The translations under genes and the position numbers were made by a program. A model generated the notes under the pieces. That model was given only the letters and a program-made list of their open reading frames with translations. It was not told where the DNA came from and did not search any database. Source: Cellvibrionaceae bacterium (GTDB taxonomy: Bacteria > Pseudomonadota > Gammaproteobacteria > Pseudomonadales > Cellvibrionaceae). From it: 48,677 nt of DNA. Location of the stretch: assembly GCA_021151695.1 (NCBI GenBank), contig JAGKWU010000022.1:1-48677 (forward strand), in the 5' to 3' direction. Positions 7,235-15,061 of this stretch are shown here, in pieces (within the stretch, counting starts at the first letter, position 1; every line of letters starts with the position of its first letter).

Positions 7235-7590
7235 CGGATGACTTTCAAGAAAGCACCAGTGCCGGACGAAATCAGCGCAGTCGTGCAGCCGGATGTGTCC
7301 AGCTGTGCTAGCTTCGAGCGCAGATCATTGGTCAGCGTTGCGCCGTACTCGTATGACTGGCTCGCACCAGATGGCGCGGATTGCGACTTGACGCGACGCC
7401 CGCCCGTATCGTTCGCCATAATTGCGGCGGCGTACATCTGAATCAGCAGCTTGTCGGCATCGCTATAGCCCGCACCGTCTAGGCACGCTTGCACGGAGTT
7501 GGCCTTGTCAACGATGGCTTGCAGCATGAAAGACGGGACGCTGATGCCAAGCTGCGTCAGGTACTCGGTTAGCTGGTCGGTGGTAATCAT
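7231..7590 (-). CDS. Head-tail adaptor-like protein
   Basis: A 119-residue, mostly helical protein: N-terminal helices up to about residue 75, then a small C-terminal region. This is the form of connector adaptors such as lambda gpW/HK97 gp6-type proteins (I recall it as near DUF7370). It is the first gene of the connector and tail operon, with an extended -10 promoter (7625-7617) about 25 bases upstream. The capsid operon is cut off from it by a plus-strand cassette at 7703-9523. Confidence 0.6.
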   Translation of the reverse strand: MITTDQLTEYLTQLGISVPSFMLQAIVDKANSVQACLDGAGYSDADKLLIQMYAAAIMANDTGGRRVKSQSAPSGASQSYEYGATLTNDLRSKLAQLDTSGCTTALISSGTGAFLKVIR

Positions 7591-7616
7591 AGTGTGCGCC
7601 TATTTTCGATAGGTTG

Positions 7617-7625
7617 ATTATAGCA
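7617..7625 (-). promoter_or_regulatory. Extended -10 promoter of connector/tail operon (TGCTATAAT)
   Basis: The minus strand reads TGCTATAAT, a perfect -10 with TGC extension, about 27 bases before the ATG at 7590. A weak -35 (CATTGC) lies 17 bases further upstream. It is the best example of the extended -10 class in this genome. Confidence 0.7.
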
Positions 7626-7662
7626 AACATTCATTGGTGGCAATGGGTTGCCGTTGTTATAG

Positions 7663-7691
7663 TTGACGCATGGCTGTTTAACGTACACATG
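7663..7691 (+). promoter_or_regulatory. Putative TTGACG promoter of plus-strand cassette
   Basis: TTGACG at 7663-7668 matches the -35 of the TTGACG family found here, but the -10 is weak (TACACA at 7684-7689 with a 15-base spacer, or CACATG at 17). It precedes the ATG at 7703 and lies back to back with the minus-strand promoter at 7617-7625. Confidence 0.45.
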
Positions 7692-7702
7692 GAGTAAGAG
7701 AA

Positions 7703-8761
7703 ATGAGCGAGTGGAAACGTAACAAAATCCGTACCAACAACATCCCAAAAGCATTGCATGTTGGCGTATGTATTGAGGCAAGGCAGCGCGATGGAACCGT
7801 CTTTTCTGGCATTGTTGGCGAGCATGAATGGCTAGATCCTGAGTATTTCAACACTTCCGATGGTTCGTTAATGGACATCCTTGCCTACCGCATCCTCCCA
7901 TCCGAACCAGCCGCCGAGCCTGCCAAGCCAGACTACAGCAATGGCTTTCCAGTCGGCACGACCGCCAAGGACATTGGCGCGAAGGTTGGGGATGAGTTTG
8001 TGGTGGTTGTGCCAAGTGAGTATTTCAAGAAAGGTGAAGTGATAACTCTGGCAAAAGACGACGGCACAGGATCGCCACTTTTCACTTCATCAATAACTGG
8101 CAATTGGTACATTAATTTTTTCTTTCTAGCCCCCATCCCACAAAAAACCGCAATCGAACTGCAAGCCAAAGAAGTCGGCATCCCTGAGCCGGTGCAGCAT
8201 GTGGCGGGCGAGTGGATTGAGTGGAATGGCGGTGAGTGTCCAGTTCCGAAAGGTACGCTGGTGGATGTGCAGTATCGTGACGGCGACGTTTGCAATAAGT
8301 TGCAGGCAAACGTGGTCATGGACCAATGGCCAGATGCAAGCGTTAGCTTTTGGGGCCACTCCAACCACGAAAAAGACATCACCGCATACCGCCTTCACCA
8401 GCCGCAAGAAATCGACACGGAAATCCGCCACATCACGCCAGCCAATGTTCGCGTAACGGTCGATCTTGGCATCGATGCACCGAAATCCGCGCCTGAGTTC
8501 CTCCAATCCGCCCTATCCACGCTAACCCAGCGCGGCAAAGACTACGACAAGCCGGAGGGCGAACGCAGCGCAGCGGCTGTTGCTGTGGCGTTTAACGCTA
8601 TCACCGGCAAGCAGATCACTGACGCTGAGGTGTATCTAGTGCTGCAACTGGTGAAAGACGTTCGGCAATGGCAATGCGCCGATTTCCACGCCGACAGCGC
8701 ACTGGATTGCGTGGCTTATGCGGCGTTGAAGGCTGAGGCGTTGGCGGGAGGAAAAAAATGA
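7703..8761 (+). CDS. Multidomain phage protein with C-terminal DUF6378
   Basis: A 352-residue accessory protein. Two beta-rich modules (about residues 1-70 and 165-235) share the pattern of a short loop ending in AYR: LAYRILPSEP and ITAYRLHQPQ. This repeat is common in phage proteins of unknown role. The last 85 residues (TLTQRGKDYDKPEGERSAA... to the end) match DUF6378, a small helical domain of phage proteins that resembles nucleotide-pyrophosphatase-type helices. The middle (about 75-150) is unassigned. The gene has a good ribosome-binding site (GGAGTAAGAG) and is coupled to the next gene by an ATGA overlap. It runs opposite to the surrounding tail and head genes. Confidence 0.65.
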   Translation: MSEWKRNKIRTNNIPKALHVGVCIEARQRDGTVFSGIVGEHEWLDPEYFNTSDGSLMDILAYRILPSEPAAEPAKPDYSNGFPVGTTAKDIGAKVGDEFVVVVPSEYFKKGEVITLAKDDGTGSPLFTSSITGNWYINFFFLAPIPQKTAIELQAKEVGIPEPVQHVAGEWIEWNGGECPVPKGTLVDVQYRDGDVCNKLQANVVMDQWPDASVSFWGHSNHEKDITAYRLHQPQEIDTEIRHITPANVRVTVDLGIDAPKSAPEFLQSALSTLTQRGKDYDKPEGERSAAAVAVAFNAITGKQITDAEVYLVLQLVKDVRQWQCADFHADSALDCVAYAALKAEALAGGKK

Positions 8762-9090
8762 TCAAGAAAGCAATAGCAGCATTTGCCGCCATGGCCATTT
8801 GCGGTGCCGCACACGCAAGCACTGGCAAGGCAATCGTAGCCGGTGCGGTTGCTGGCCTTGTGGTCAGCTCCGTTGCATCTGGCGGCGAAAAGTCATCTGG
8901 CGTTACCGTGTTTTCATCGGCGCACGATACCATCATGTGCGAAACATTCGATGGCGTAACATGCTACGAATACACAAGAGGTCAGACGCCAGCGCAGTTT
9001 GCTGGCAAGGCTGGCTACAAGTTCATCCACAAAATTAGCGCCGCAATTGCTGGCGATAGTCGCTACATCGTGATGGAGGTAAGCAAGTGA
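8758..9090 (+). CDS. Small exported protein with signal peptide
   Basis: 110 residues. It has a clear Sec signal (MIKKAIAAFAAMAICGAAHA, likely cleaved after residue 20), then a second hydrophobic glycine/alanine/valine stretch and a periplasmic domain with two cysteines (IMCETFDGVTCYEY) that could form a disulphide. Such small exported phage proteins often change the host envelope, for example against superinfection. That role is inferred. It overlaps the gene before it by four bases. Confidence 0.6.
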   Translation: MIKKAIAAFAAMAICGAAHASTGKAIVAGAVAGLVVSSVASGGEKSSGVTVFSSAHDTIMCETFDGVTCYEYTRGQTPAQFAGKAGYKFIHKISAAIAGDSRYIVMEVSK

Positions 9091-9091
9091 G

Positions 9092-9334
9092 ATGAGACCA
9101 CTGCACAAAAACACCGGCAAGTATGAATGGCATGGAACAATCGGCCAGCTGTGCTGGCATTGCATCATTGCCGAAGACCCGTCATTGCCGTGGTATTTGC
9201 GAACGTGGGAATCTGATCAGAATGGCCTGCGCAATCAAAGGATTCTCGGAATTGAGCGATGCTACAGCGATAGAGAAAGTGCCATTATTGTGTACATTGG
9301 CCCGCTGATGCTTGGTTTTTGTTGGCTGACATAA
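9092..9334 (+). CDS. Hypothetical protein, plus-strand cassette
   Basis: 80 residues, starting one base after the preceding stop. It contains a possible zinc- or metal-binding WHGTIGQLCWHCII segment and a hydrophobic C-terminus (IIVYIGPLMLGFCWLT) that could insert in a membrane. I do not recognise a family. Its tight spacing supports membership in the cassette. Confidence 0.45.
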   Translation: MRPLHKNTGKYEWHGTIGQLCWHCIIAEDPSLPWYLRTWESDQNGLRNQRILGIERCYSDRESAIIVYIGPLMLGFCWLT

Positions 9335-9346
9335 CAGGTTAATGCC

Positions 9347-9523
9347 ATGGAATTGATATCTGGGATTTTCTGCATAGCTATTGCTTTGTATGCGCTCGTT
9401 AGCTTTCATCGTGATTTCAAGAAAGACTGCACGATGGCTGTTCTTTCTGGTTTTGGATATGGACTGCCAATTACACTGCTACTTTTTGGAGCTGTATTTG
9501 TTGCAGGATACTTTGTGACGTAG
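9347..9523 (+). CDS. Small two-helix membrane protein
   Basis: 58 residues from the ATG at 9347, twelve bases after the preceding stop. Two hydrophobic segments (about residues 3-18 and 33-56) are separated by a charged turn (SFHRDFKKDC). It is the last gene of the cassette and is followed directly by a terminator. With the signal-peptide protein it suggests an envelope-directed accessory cassette. Family unknown. Confidence 0.5.
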   Translation: MELISGIFCIAIALYALVSFHRDFKKDCTMAVLSGFGYGLPITLLLFGAVFVAGYFVT

Positions 9524-9527
9524 CTAA

Positions 9528-9553
9528 CAAAAAAGCCCCCAATCGGGGGCTTT
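9528..9553. terminator. Bidirectional terminator between convergent operons
   Basis: An 8-bp stem AAGCCCCC / GGGGGCTT with loop AATC, with A-run and T-run on the two sides. It ends the plus-strand cassette and the minus-strand SGNH hydrolase transcript, which converge here. Confidence 0.8.
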
Positions 9554-9555
9554 GT

Positions 9556-11049
9556 CTATTGCGAAACAAACTCAGGCTTGCCAATAATGATCGTGCCAGC
9601 GCCGCCGCTGCCAAAGTAGAAGCGGAGGAACACCGTCAGCCCCGTCAGCCCACTTGGAACCGTCCATTCTGGCGATACATACAGGCCGGTTTCGTCTCCG
9701 CTGATTGCCTGAGAAGAACCGACAAAACCAACGTTTTCATTGCCGCCACTGGACTTCGTTCCGAAAATTACCACCTCGACGCCGGTCAGGCCGGCCAAGC
9801 TGGTTGCCTTAACAGGGAAGCGCAGCCGCCGCTTTTCACCAGCTACTACTGCAGCCTGAATGCCAGATTGCATAAGGCGGAATACGCCTTGGCCAGACAC
9901 AGCAACCTGTAGGTTATTGCCGCTGGCGTCACCGTCAGCAACCACCGTGCGCGCCGGGCTTGTCAGCGTCAAGCCAATGGTGCCAGACGTAATTTCCACC
10001 GTCCAACTATCAGGAGCGGTTCCGGTAATCGTGCCAGTGCCCGGTGTTTTTGTACCAGAGCTGCCGGTAAAGCTGGGGTTGGTCAGCGCGTTACCCTGGC
10101 TCTGTGCGGCTGAATGACTCGCGATAAAAGCAGGCTCCACGTTCTTGCCAACCGACGCTGCCACCGCCTTTGCTAGCGCCTTAGCGCCCACGTTCAACGG
10201 GTGGGTCCCATCTCCAGCATTCGTGAAGTTTGTGTTCGGGTCGGGGTTTGTCGCAGCAGGGTTGACGTATGTCAGCCCATTCTGTTGCGCGCGCCACGCA
10301 TCGATAGAGTAGCCGCCGATGGATTGCACGTAGTCGTAAAGCCATCGATTGATACGGGTGTGAACGATCTGTTTTGCAGATGTCCAGCCGGAGATGGCGG
10401 AGTTTCGCGGAGGAATGCCCAGCACATGCAGCCGGTAGCTTTTGCTTGCAACCGTATCAATAAGCGCCTTGATGCTGGCTTGAGTTGTAGCGAAATCCCA
10501 TCCGCGAGCATAAATATCGTTCATGCCAACACAAATAACAACATCCGTTGCGCCGGCAATCTGCGGCTGAGCCTCAGCAAACATTGACAGAACTTGCCCG
10601 CTATCTGCTCCGCCAGCAGCGACGGATACTACATTGGTCGGCCTGCCAAGGTAATAGTCAAGCCACGCTGCCCAGCCTATGCAAGATCGGCGCAGCGGTG
10701 CCATTACCTGACAATCGCCAATTGTTGCGCTTGTAACCGGAGATGTGCGCCCTCCAAGCGTATATGTAACCCTTGTTGGTGAGGTTGACACTGCCGTTAC
10801 AACACCGTCAAATACATTGAACTTACTCTGCGGTGCAACGTTTACTCTGATTGGATGACCAACTGCAAAGTTATGACTGGCAAGCGTTACGGTTGCAGTG
10901 CCATCGCCATTATCAACAATGGCGCTAACAGCACCTTGCTGCTCATCTGCAAAAGCGGTAATAGAGTCCCCAAGTACGGCAATTTTGCCAACAGCGCCAG
11001 ATTCTTTTACCGTGACAGAATTGGAAAACGCAAAAAATGGAATAATCAT
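9556..11049 (-). CDS. SGNH/GDSL hydrolase, virion-associated esterase candidate
   Basis: 497 residues from the ATG at 11049, coupled by a TGATG overlap to the gene before it and with GGAG eight bases upstream. Block I is GDSIT with the nucleophile at Ser29. A GMND block III follows near residue 175, and DGTHP near 280 supplies the catalytic Asp/His. The C-terminal 200 residues are beta-rich and resemble a carbohydrate-binding or structural domain (NPSFTGSSG, VEVVIFGTKSSGG). Family members remove acetyl or acyl groups from polysaccharides. Its place among virion genes suggests a particle-bound enzyme acting on surface glycans, which is inferred. Confidence 0.8.
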   Translation of the reverse strand: MIIPFFAFSNSVTVKESGAVGKIAVLGDSITAFADEQQGAVSAIVDNGDGTATVTLASHNFAVGHPIRVNVAPQSKFNVFDGVVTAVSTSPTRVTYTLGGRTSPVTSATIGDCQVMAPLRRSCIGWAAWLDYYLGRPTNVVSVAAGGADSGQVLSMFAEAQPQIAGATDVVICVGMNDIYARGWDFATTQASIKALIDTVASKSYRLHVLGIPPRNSAISGWTSAKQIVHTRINRWLYDYVQSIGGYSIDAWRAQQNGLTYVNPAATNPDPNTNFTNAGDGTHPLNVGAKALAKAVAASVGKNVEPAFIASHSAAQSQGNALTNPSFTGSSGTKTPGTGTITGTAPDSWTVEITSGTIGLTLTSPARTVVADGDASGNNLQVAVSGQGVFRLMQSGIQAAVVAGEKRRLRFPVKATSLAGLTGVEVVIFGTKSSGGNENVGFVGSSQAISGDETGLYVSPEWTVPSGLTGLTVFLRFYFGSGGAGTIIIGKPEFVSQ

Positions 11050-11405
11050 CACATTCTCCAGTACACAACGCGCGCATAAGCAGCGCCGGTTACACCAGTG
11101 AACGTAACGCGGCCCATCGTGACAAGGCCGCTATACAGCACTGGCGCGTAAGTGCTGGTCGGCGTGATGGCCTGCGTTGCATTGATCGTGCCAAGGTCGA
11201 TGTAGTTGTTTTCCATCGGGCGGCCGGAGATAGTCACAGTGCCAGCGGTGGGTGTTACCGGAATTGTTCCGGCTGCGTCGCTGAAGAACTCCACATATGC
11301 AGCCAGCAATGCATGGTCGCCGCTCATCAGATCGGTGTAATACGGGCCTGCGCCAGTCGGCAGGATAACGCTTGCGCCGGACTTGGCCGGATAGATCATT
11401 GCCAT
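11049..11405 (-). CDS. Small beta-rich structural protein
   Basis: 118 residues, threonine/valine/glycine-rich with no charged helices. It resembles a small beta-sandwich particle protein (SGASVILPTGAG at the start, VTFTGVTGAAYARVVYWRM at the end). It is coupled to the SGNH hydrolase and may connect that enzyme to the particle. A terminator separates it from the capsid genes, so its expression may depend on read-through. Confidence 0.5.
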   Translation of the reverse strand: MAMIYPAKSGASVILPTGAGPYYTDLMSGDHALLAAYVEFFSDAAGTIPVTPTAGTVTISGRPMENNYIDLGTINATQAITPTSTYAPVLYSGLVTMGRVTFTGVTGAAYARVVYWRM

Positions 11406-11420
11406 AGTGTTTTACCTGTT

Positions 11421-11450
11421 AAAAAGCCCACCCGTGTTAGGGGCGGGCTT
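11421..11450 (-). terminator. Terminator after the capsid genes
   Basis: On the minus strand AAGCCC-GCCC pairs with GGGT-GGGCTT and is followed by five T (bases 11425-11421). It lies just after the stop of the 62-residue gene. Confidence 0.65.
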
Positions 11451-11455
11451 GGGGT

Positions 11456-11644
11456 TTATTCCTGTTCCTGCTTGTTCGTGGGCGGTCTGCCGCGTCGGAC
11501 TGGTTCGGGGGTGGCGACTTCTAGCGCAACACCTTCCGGCAGCGGCATAACCTTGCCGACCATCGAAGGAGGCACGGTGTCAAACTCCAACACCGCGCCA
11601 ACCTCATGGCCGCATTTACCGTGGGTGACGATAAACTTGGCCAT
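11456..11644 (-). CDS. Small hypothetical protein downstream of capsid gene
   Basis: 62 residues, starting three bases after the major capsid stop. The first half is a compact beta-like segment with MAKFIVTHGKCGHEVGAVLE. The tail is basic and proline-rich (PVRRGRPPTNKQEQE) with an RGRPP motif resembling an AT-hook. Possibly a small virion or DNA-contacting protein; role unknown. Confidence 0.5.
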   Translation of the reverse strand: MAKFIVTHGKCGHEVGAVLEFDTVPPSMVGKVMPLPEGVALEVATPEPVRRGRPPTNKQEQE

Positions 11645-11647
11645 ATA

Positions 11648-12667
11648 TTACGACTGAGTCAGCTGGACAACGCCGCACTGGTCATTGCCGTCGAACTTGA
11701 TCTGCGGTGCAACGGCGGCCATTACACGGAAGATGTAGTCATCATGCGCGTTAGCACGGAACTGCGGCACAACAGCCATCGGCATTGCAGACAGGATTTC
11801 GATCACGTCACGACGCTTGCACAGGCCGATCATTTCGTTTGCCGGAACCTTGGATGCCGGAACGAAGCGCACGCCGTCAATCTCTTGCAGGCGTTGCAGG
11901 ATCGTTTTCGGATAGCCTGCGGTGAACTCGTTGATCGAAGCCACGCGCCAGTCACCGTAGTTCAGGTACACGGTGATTTCGCTGTAGAAGTTGTCGGCGT
12001 TCATCTTTTTGATGAGGTCGGAAACAGCTGCCAGCCACTGAGCACCGGTAGCGGTCGCCAGGGTCAGGCCGTGGGTGCCGGTGTTGCGGGTCGGGGCATT
12101 GCGCAGGCCGTAGATGGTAGCGCCGCCAACAACGATAGAGCTATCGCCGTTCAGCACCATGTCTTCCATCTTCTCGGCAATCTTGCGCATGGAGTTGGCC
12201 GAAGCGCCAGATTGCAGGCTGGTATAGCCTTCGGTGCGTTCAGCTTCCATTTGACGCCAGCCGAAGCGGAAAGCATCGTCCAGAATCGGAACCGGAGTGC
12301 CTTGGTAGTCGATTACCGGCTGATCCGCCTTGCCAGTACCGCGACCGTCCAGCGACACGTTCACAGCGCCGGAATCGCTCATGCGCTGGAAGTAGGACAC
12401 CAGCTTGCCGATGGGCATCGGCTTCGCGTTGGTGGCGGCAATGTCGGAGAACACGGCCAGCACGTCGCGCTGGATCTCTACGGCTTCACGATCCCACATG
12501 CCCCACACGTCTTTGTGCAGCGGGGATGCGTTGCCGATCAGGGCGTTGTTGCCAGCGAAGCCAGCCAGTTGACTGGCCAGACGTTCTTCGTTGGCGTTGA
12601 AGTAGTCACGCGCACCCCACAGGGCATCTTGCTGCGACTGGTTAAAAGCGAGCAGTTTCTTGGTCAT
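11648..12667 (-). CDS. Major capsid protein (DUF2184 type)
   Basis: 339 residues, with the pattern of DUF2184 phage coat proteins. It has a helical N-terminus (QSQQDALWGARDYFNANEER), the DVWGMWDREAVEIQRDVLA segment and the long FRVMAAVAPQIKFDGNDQCG end. The fold is HK97-like by family. It follows the cement protein and the DUF2213 protein, the usual order of these head modules. The start has a GGGCTGAACC leader after the cement protein stop. Confidence 0.85.
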   Translation of the reverse strand: MTKKLLAFNQSQQDALWGARDYFNANEERLASQLAGFAGNNALIGNASPLHKDVWGMWDREAVEIQRDVLAVFSDIAATNAKPMPIGKLVSYFQRMSDSGAVNVSLDGRGTGKADQPVIDYQGTPVPILDDAFRFGWRQMEAERTEGYTSLQSGASANSMRKIAEKMEDMVLNGDSSIVVGGATIYGLRNAPTRNTGTHGLTLATATGAQWLAAVSDLIKKMNADNFYSEITVYLNYGDWRVASINEFTAGYPKTILQRLQEIDGVRFVPASKVPANEMIGLCKRRDVIEILSAMPMAVVPQFRANAHDDYIFRVMAAVAPQIKFDGNDQCGVVQLTQS

Positions 12668-12677
12668 GGTTCAGCCC

Positions 12678-13130
12678 TTATTTGATGTAAGCGTTAGCGA
12701 TGACAACATCGCAGATCGCGCCAGCGGATTGCGCTACGCCAGACTTGGTCTTGTCATCGAAGAAGGCGACGACTACGTTGCCAGTTGCGGCGGCAGCCAG
12801 ACGGCCAGATGCGGCAACGGTCAGCTCTTGGCCGTAGGTGTAGGTCGCAGCAGCCACGGCGGCGCACACTTCCATGTCAGGCTTCAGGCGGTAAGCAATG
12901 CCGGTATCGCCAGATGCGTAGGCGGTGTACATGTCCTGATCGTAGAAATCACGATTGCCCAGCAGGAACAGGCGACCAGTACCGGCAGTGGCCTGAGTCA
13001 GCGCAGTGGTGGATGCGGTAACGAAGGTGGCAGGCAGATACGCGCCAGCAACAGGCAGCGAAATGGTGCGCACATCTTCTTGCTGGACGTCACGAATGAC
13101 GCGGTTGTACTTGTTCGACAGTGCGGCCAT
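12678..13130 (-). CDS. Capsid cement (gp24-like) protein
   Basis: 150 residues. It begins MAALSNKYNRVIRDVQQEDV and then runs as alanine- and threonine-rich beta strands, with DIKTYA-like loops and a C-terminal GAICDVVIANAYIK. I recognise it as the structural cement protein gp24 type that trims the outside of DUF2184 capsids. It lies ten bases before the major capsid gene and three after the DUF2213 gene. Confidence 0.7.
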   Translation of the reverse strand: MAALSNKYNRVIRDVQQEDVRTISLPVAGAYLPATFVTASTTALTQATAGTGRLFLLGNRDFYDQDMYTAYASGDTGIAYRLKPDMEVCAAVAAATYTYGQELTVAASGRLAAAATGNVVVAFFDDKTKSGVAQSAGAICDVVIANAYIK

Positions 13131-13133
13131 GTC

Positions 13134-14360
13134 TTATTCCTCTTGCAGTTTGTTCAGGTCGTAGCGGTCAGACTTGGCAGTCTGCGAGGCATTGCCTACC
13201 ACTACCGGCGCGGCCTTGGCGTTCAGGGCTTGCAGGCGCTCCAGCGGCAGGGCCATGTAGTCATCAGCGGTCAGGGTGGAGTTCACGGCCAGCTTGTCGG
13301 CAATGGCTTTCTTCTCGCCTTCGATGCGCTGCTTTTCGTTGGCTTCCATGCCGACGATCTTCTCGGTCAGGGTGTTGACTTGCTGCTCCAGCTCTTTGCG
13401 TTGCAGCGCGTTGTAAGCCGCGAGAACGTCAGCGTCACTGCGCCCTTCGTGGCTAATGCCTGCCGCATTCAGGGCGGCAATGATTGCGTCTTTCATCTGA
13501 GATGATTCCTCGCGGTTAGAAACGGTTTCGTACTCGGTTTTCCGCTCGACTTGCTGCGGATCGCCCACTAATGATACAACATTTTCGCTATCAATGTAGT
13601 AATCCGATTTGTAAAAGCTATCACCATTGCGATAGACGAATGCTTTCTGATAGACATCAGCAATCCACGTATCGCCAGACGGGAATTGTGCGCGGACGAT
13701 TTCCCACAGCTTTTGCTCTATCTCGCGGAATGAAAGTTCGTCCATGCTGTTCACTTCCAGATTGACCGCAAACACTGGTTCACTTTCGCCAGCCTGATTC
13801 AGCCACATGCCCACGCCTTCCTCCGGCGTGCCTGCGCCAGTTTCGTCCAGCAGAATGGCGAGGTGGTCAAAGGTCATGCCGGACGCGATGGCGTTGTAAG
13901 CCTTGCCCTTGCTAGTGCCTTTGGCGGCTTTCTTGCGCAGGAAAACGCCGGTGCTGACGTGAATAGGCTCGCCAGCATTGCCAGCGATGGCAGCATCAAG
14001 TCGTTCCAGCAGGCGTTTGCCTGCATCCATTGCCGCAGCCTGGTTAGCGTTGACGGTTATGTCTACCAGCACGCTTTCACCATCTTTGCGCGCGTTGGTC
14101 ACGGCAGCGCCTACCCAATACTGTTGCATGGCCACGGCGTCGGCTGCGCTGACGAAGTTGCCTTCACTGTCACGAGGATGGCCAGCGGGCGCTGCGGTGT
14201 TGTTAAGGGATTGATATGATTTGGCAATTTCAGGTGCCGGATAGGCGACACCATTCATTACGATATCGTCAACAATCGGCACCACGTCGCGGATTGTGTA
14301 CGTATCGCCGGATTTGCTGATCTTGGCGGAGTTGACCGCCGACAGTATATTGACGCGCAT
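13134..14360 (-). CDS. DUF2213 head maturation/scaffold protein
   Basis: 408 residues from the ATG at 14360. A further upstream in-frame ATG (14402) lies ahead of the TGCTATACT promoter and is unlikely. The N-terminal 230 residues match DUF2213, thought to act as capsid maturation protease, with GHPRDSEGNFV and THD-like TFDHLAILLDE segments. The rest is a charged coiled coil (EQQVNTLTEKIVGMEANEKQ) ending in KSDRYDLNKLQEE, as in fused protease-scaffold proteins. The gene order portal, MuF-like, DUF2213, cement, capsid is standard. Confidence 0.75.
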   Translation of the reverse strand: MRVNILSAVNSAKISKSGDTYTIRDVVPIVDDIVMNGVAYPAPEIAKSYQSLNNTAAPAGHPRDSEGNFVSAADAVAMQQYWVGAAVTNARKDGESVLVDITVNANQAAAMDAGKRLLERLDAAIAGNAGEPIHVSTGVFLRKKAAKGTSKGKAYNAIASGMTFDHLAILLDETGAGTPEEGVGMWLNQAGESEPVFAVNLEVNSMDELSFREIEQKLWEIVRAQFPSGDTWIADVYQKAFVYRNGDSFYKSDYYIDSENVVSLVGDPQQVERKTEYETVSNREESSQMKDAIIAALNAAGISHEGRSDADVLAAYNALQRKELEQQVNTLTEKIVGMEANEKQRIEGEKKAIADKLAVNSTLTADDYMALPLERLQALNAKAAPVVVGNASQTAKSDRYDLNKLQEE

Positions 14361-14390
14361 GGTTGCACCATCATGTTTTGCTATGGTGCA

Positions 14391-14399
14391 AGTATAGCA
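14391..14399 (-). promoter_or_regulatory. Extended -10 promoter (TGCTATACT)
   Basis: The minus strand reads TGCTATACT, about 31 bases before the ATG at 14360. It lies between two short inverted repeats (CATAG/CTATG upstream and TGCACC/GGTGCA downstream), which could be operators. It restarts head-gene transcription after the terminator at 14427. Confidence 0.6.
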
Positions 14400-14426
14400 C
14401 ATAGGTTTTTGCTATGTGATAGGCGT

Positions 14427-14450
14427 GAAAAAACCCGCGTGGGGCGGGTT
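14427..14450 (-). terminator. Terminator after small membrane-protein cassette
   Basis: A 7-bp stem AACCCGC / GCGGGTT with a five-base loop and six T on the minus strand. It ends the cassette that starts at the promoter at 15061. Confidence 0.75.
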
Positions 14451-14475
14451 AGTGGTGACTGTGGCGACTATCCGC

Positions 14476-14889
14476 TTATGCTTGCGCATTTTCTTTCAGG
14501 AACTTGTCCATCGAGCCGCGAGCCATTGCAGATACTGGAATTGCAATTACTAGCCACATCACGCCAAAGAAAATCGCCGTGGCGACGTAGCCGGTAACTG
14601 CGCAAGACACCAGTAGCGCGGTGGGCATGATTCGGTTAAACCACTTGCGCAGCGTGCCACGGTCTGTTTTCTTTTTCAGTTCATCAATTAACTTGATGCG
14701 CTCGCTGAGTGGCTTTTTGTCATACATGGATGTTGCCAAAACCATGCCAAACACGACAACTGACGCCAAAACAGACATGATGCCGAGCAACCACGCCGCA
14801 ACAGCGGTTGCATTTACTGCGTTTTCGTTGCCGGTAATCGCTGCGTAAATGGCAAGCGCCGTTACTGCCACGTTGAAAATAAAGTTCAT
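14476..14889 (-). CDS. Inner-membrane protein of unknown function
   Basis: 137 residues from the ATG at 14889, overlapping the previous stop by four bases. About four membrane segments are visible: near residues 3-20, 28-52, 88-106 and 108-125. A charged cytoplasmic stretch (KKPLSERIKLIDELKKKTDRGTLRKW) lies between them. This is not a structural gene. It belongs to a promoter-terminator cassette inserted between head genes. An envelope effect on the host, such as exclusion of other phages, is a guess. Confidence 0.6.
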   Translation of the reverse strand: MNFIFNVAVTALAIYAAITGNENAVNATAVAAWLLGIMSVLASVVVFGMVLATSMYDKKPLSERIKLIDELKKKTDRGTLRKWFNRIMPTALLVSCAVTGYVATAIFFGVMWLVIAIPVSAMARGSMDKFLKENAQA

Positions 14890-15011
14890 TTCATCACCCT
14901 CGAAAAAAGTTTCCACATAGTTTTACGCACCACCCTTTGCGGCACAGTCCCGCACTTGATGGCGTTCAGGTCGCCTAGTAGTGAGGCGAGGCGGTATAAA
15001 AAGCTGCGCAT
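14886..15011 (-). CDS. 41-residue basic peptide, first gene of cassette
   Basis: A short basic amphipathic peptide (MRSFLYRLASLLGDLNAIK...). It starts eight bases after GGAGGTG, a near-perfect ribosome-binding site, and 20 bases after a TTGACG-N17-TATATT promoter. It overlaps the next gene as ATGA. The strong signals support expression despite its size. Role unknown. Confidence 0.55.
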   Translation of the reverse strand: MRSFLYRLASLLGDLNAIKCGTVPQRVVRKTMWKLFSRVMK

Positions 15012-15032
15012 GATATTCACCTCCTGCGATGC

Positions 15033-15061
15033 AATATAAACACCCACCGCCACGGCGTCAA
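15033..15061 (-). promoter_or_regulatory. Promoter TTGACG-N17-TATATT
   Basis: The -35 TTGACG (15061-15056) and -10 TATATT (15038-15033) are 17 bases apart on the minus strand. The -35 overlaps the stop end of the head morphogenesis gene. It drives the two-gene membrane cassette. Confidence 0.75.

Noticed and set aside
11606..13505. Long plus-strand frames (359 and 281 codons) opposite capsid and cement genes
   Set aside because: Shadows of high-quality minus-strand structural genes, with histidine- and valine-rich random-looking translation and no ribosome-binding sites.
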